Source of the DNA: Xylophilus ampelinus
GTDB taxonomy: Bacteria > Pseudomonadota > Gammaproteobacteria > Burkholderiales > Burkholderiaceae_C
NCBI RefSeq assembly: GCF_901875635.1
Contig: NZ_CABFMN010000147.1
Location: 1-19,358, forward strand
Length of the DNA: 19,358 nt
Direction of reading: 5' to 3'
Both the position numbers and the translations under genes were made by a program. The notes below the pieces were generated by a model, which was given only the letters and a program-made list of their open reading frames with translations, ran no database searches and was not told where the DNA came from. How positions within the stretch are numbered: the stretch's first letter is position 1; every line of letters begins with the position of its first letter. Below, piece by piece: positions 18,018-19,358 of the stretch.

Positions 18018-18428
18018 GTGAACACTATCTCTCCTCATCACACAGGTGATGGGCGGCGCCGCCGCCTGCACAGCGACGAGTTCAAAGCCAACGCCGTTGC
18101 GCTGGCTGCGCAGCCGGGCATGTCGATGGCGGCTGTGGCGATGTCTCTCGGTATCAATGCGAACCTGTTGCGTCGCTGGGTGCGTGACGCAGAGATCCAG
18201 CCGCGCAGGCCCGAGCCAGTCGATGCGCCGAAGGCACTGCCCGGTGTCACACCAGGCCCGGCGGTCAGCGGATTTGTGCCCGTGCACTTGCCCGCTCCGG
18301 CTGAGGCGCCTGCGCCTCCTGGCGACATCCGCATCGAGGTGCGCTGCGGTGCCGTGCACGTCGTGATGACCTGGCCAGCCGCGCTGGTCAGCGAGTGCGG
18401 GGGTTGGCTGCGAGATCTGCTGCGGTGA
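18018..18428 (+). CDS. tnpA: IS66 accessory protein TnpA (OrfA)
   Basis: A 136-residue IS66 OrfA protein with an N-terminal helix-turn-helix of the transposase_8 type (RRRRLHSDEFKANAVALAAQ, then GMSMAAVAMSLGINANLLRRWVRDAE, residues about 13-60). A Pro/Ala-rich middle and a short C-terminal domain (IRIEVRCGAVHVVMTWPA) are typical. It is needed with TnpB for IS66 transposition in known members. The start is GTG 18018. The stop overlaps the tnpB GTG start (GTGA). Confidence 0.92.
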   Translation: MNTISPHHTGDGRRRRLHSDEFKANAVALAAQPGMSMAAVAMSLGINANLLRRWVRDAEIQPRRPEPVDAPKALPGVTPGPAVSGFVPVHLPAPAEAPAPPGDIRIEVRCGAVHVVMTWPAALVSECGGWLRDLLR

Positions 18429-18757
18429 TCAAAGTCGAGGCCCTCTGGCTGGCCGTCGAACCGTTGGACATGCGATCGGGAACCGAAGCGGCGCTGGCGC
18501 GCGTCGTGCACGTCTTTGGCGCCGCCAGGCCCCACCACGCCTACTTGTTCGCCAACCGCCGCGCCAACAAAATGAAGGTGCTGGTGCATGACGGTATAGG
18601 AATCTGGTTGGCAGCCAGGCGACTGAACCAAGGCAAGTTCCAATGGCCCCATGACGCCGCTCCTACGCTCAGTCTGAGCCGCTCCCAGTTCGACGCCCTG
18701 GTACTGGGCCTGCCGTGGCAGCGTATCGGCGAGGCTGGCGTGATCCGCGTGATATAG
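18425..18757 (+). CDS. tnpB: IS66 accessory protein TnpB (Orf2)
   Basis: A 110-residue IS66 Orf2 protein with the invariant blocks LWLAVEPLDMRSGTEAALARVV, AARPHHAYLFANRRANKMKVLVHDGIGIWLAARRLNQGKF and LSRSQFDALVLGLPWQRIGEAGVI. These are quoted as separate family landmarks and are intact. GTG 18425 fits the family start (V/M-I-K-V-E-A-LWLA); an in-frame ATG at 18395 lies inside tnpA and would add ten unrelated residues. Its biochemical role in transposition is unclear in the family. Confidence 0.93.
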   Translation: MIKVEALWLAVEPLDMRSGTEAALARVVHVFGAARPHHAYLFANRRANKMKVLVHDGIGIWLAARRLNQGKFQWPHDAAPTLSLSRSQFDALVLGLPWQRIGEAGVIRVI

Positions 18758-18814
18758 AGCAATTGCCGAAGTTGCTGATGCTCACCCAGGTCTCCTGGAG
18801 CATCATCGCCTTCC

Positions 18815-19358
18815 GTGAGCAACACGGCTACCCCCTTCGACCACTTGGAAGCGCAGCAATTGCGCGAGATGGTGCAGTCGCTCATGGGCCGAGTGGAAGC
18901 TGGTGAGCTGGAGATCGATCGGCGCGACCGCGAGATCGCGTTCAAGCAGGCCACCATCGACAAGCTCACGCACGAGATGGCCGTGCTCAAGCGGCTGAAG
19001 TTCGCCTCCAAGTCGGAAGCCTTCTCCGCCGAACAAAGGAATCTGCTGGAAGACACCCTGGACGCAGACTTGGCGGCGATGGAGCTGGAGTTGGAGCAGC
19101 TCACACCGGCCAAGGCCGCCCCCCAAGACAAGCAGCAGCCCAAGCGTCAGGCACTTCCTCCCCACCTGCCTCGCAGGGAGATCCGCCACGAGCCGCACAG
19201 CGTCACCTGCGCGTGCGGCTGTGCGCTCAAGCGCATCGGCGAGGACGTCGCAGAGAAGCTCGACTACCAGCCCGGCGTGTTCACGGTGGAGCGCCATGTT
19301 CGCGGCAAGTGGGTGTGCGCCCGGTGCGAGACGCTGATCCAGGCGCCGGTGGCGCCGC
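18815..19358 (+). CDS. tnpC: IS66 transposase TnpC, 5' part (cut by window end)
   Basis: The first 181 codons of the DDE transposase of IS66. Seen: an N-terminal coiled-coil region (LREMVQSLMGRVEAGELEI, IAFKQATIDKLTHEMAVLKRL), the family landmark LKFASKSEAFSAEQ near 75-90, and the zinc-finger-like domain with CACGCALKRIGEDVAEKLDY and CARCE near 140-175. The catalytic DDE part lies beyond the window. No ATG suits the N-terminus; a stop at 18776-18778 bounds the frame, and GTG 18815 gives the start MSNTATPFDHLEAQ. All three IS genes thus use GTG. Confidence 0.88.
   Translation, partial: MSNTATPFDHLEAQQLREMVQSLMGRVEAGELEIDRRDREIAFKQATIDKLTHEMAVLKRLKFASKSEAFSAEQRNLLEDTLDADLAAMELELEQLTPAKAAPQDKQQPKRQALPPHLPRREIRHEPHSVTCACGCALKRIGEDVAEKLDYQPGVFTVERHVRGKWVCARCETLIQAPVAP

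Larger units (their letters stand above)
17941..19358 (+). mobile_element. IS66-family insertion sequence, left part
   Basis: It begins with GTAAGCGTCC, the GTAAGCG end typical of IS66-family inverted repeats, and holds the three-gene order tnpA-tnpB-tnpC. The right end lies beyond the window. IS66 elements make 8-base target duplications, so the bases just outside (ACAGTTCG, 17933-17940) should recur after the right end. The insertion lies within the LacI-type remnant. Confidence 0.88.

Overview
The window is high-GC DNA from a proteobacterium, most likely a betaproteobacterium of the order Burkholderiales. This is inferred from codon use, the style of the ure and liv-type genes and the IS66 element; no rRNA or tRNA gene is present to settle it. 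The genes are tightly packed and, apart from a UvrA-like gene at the left edge and a decayed remnant near the right, all read on the + strand.

Layout: (1) 74-2728 (-) is a UvrA-like ABC ATPase lacking the UvrB-binding insertion. (2) 2729-3246 has no recognisable gene. (3) 3247-3395 is a regulatory leader: a sigma-54-type promoter, an ANTAR-type RNA hairpin, and a rho-independent terminator that ends just before the first urease codon. (4) 3396-11947 is one operon: fused ureAB, ureC, ureG, ureD, ureE, ureF, a family-5 solute-binding protein without a signal peptide, then amiC (cytosolic amide sensor) and amiR (ANTAR antiterminator). (5) 11913-12046 holds a second copy of the same promoter, hairpin and terminator, its promoter lying inside the 3' end of amiR. 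(6) 12081-17552 is a second operon: periplasmic binding protein, LivH-type permease, a LivM-LivG fusion, LivF-type ATPase, and a nitrilase-superfamily amidohydrolase. (7) 17553-17940 holds a frameshifted remnant of a LacI-type regulator. (8) 17941-19358 is the left part of an IS66-family element (tnpA, tnpB, 5' part of tnpC), which runs off the window.

Proposed working: nitrogen limitation (sigma-54) starts both transcripts. Each transcript meets a terminator in its leader. When the cytosolic sensor AmiC binds an amide-like or urea-like ligand, AmiR is released, binds the leader RNA and lets polymerase read through. The transporter then imports the ligand, the amidohydrolase may release a smaller product or ammonia, and the nickel urease-like enzyme (matured by UreDEFG) hydrolyses urea or a urea-like compound. 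AmiC/AmiR antitermination is known from the Pseudomonas aeruginosa aliphatic-amidase operon. Its use to control a urease operon and a separate uptake/hydrolysis operon through two matching leaders is the most interesting feature here. The urease itself is atypical: fused small subunits, active-site flap Cys replaced by Ser, a shortened loop beside the substrate pocket, and a pocket Ala replaced by Gly. Its true substrate is therefore open.
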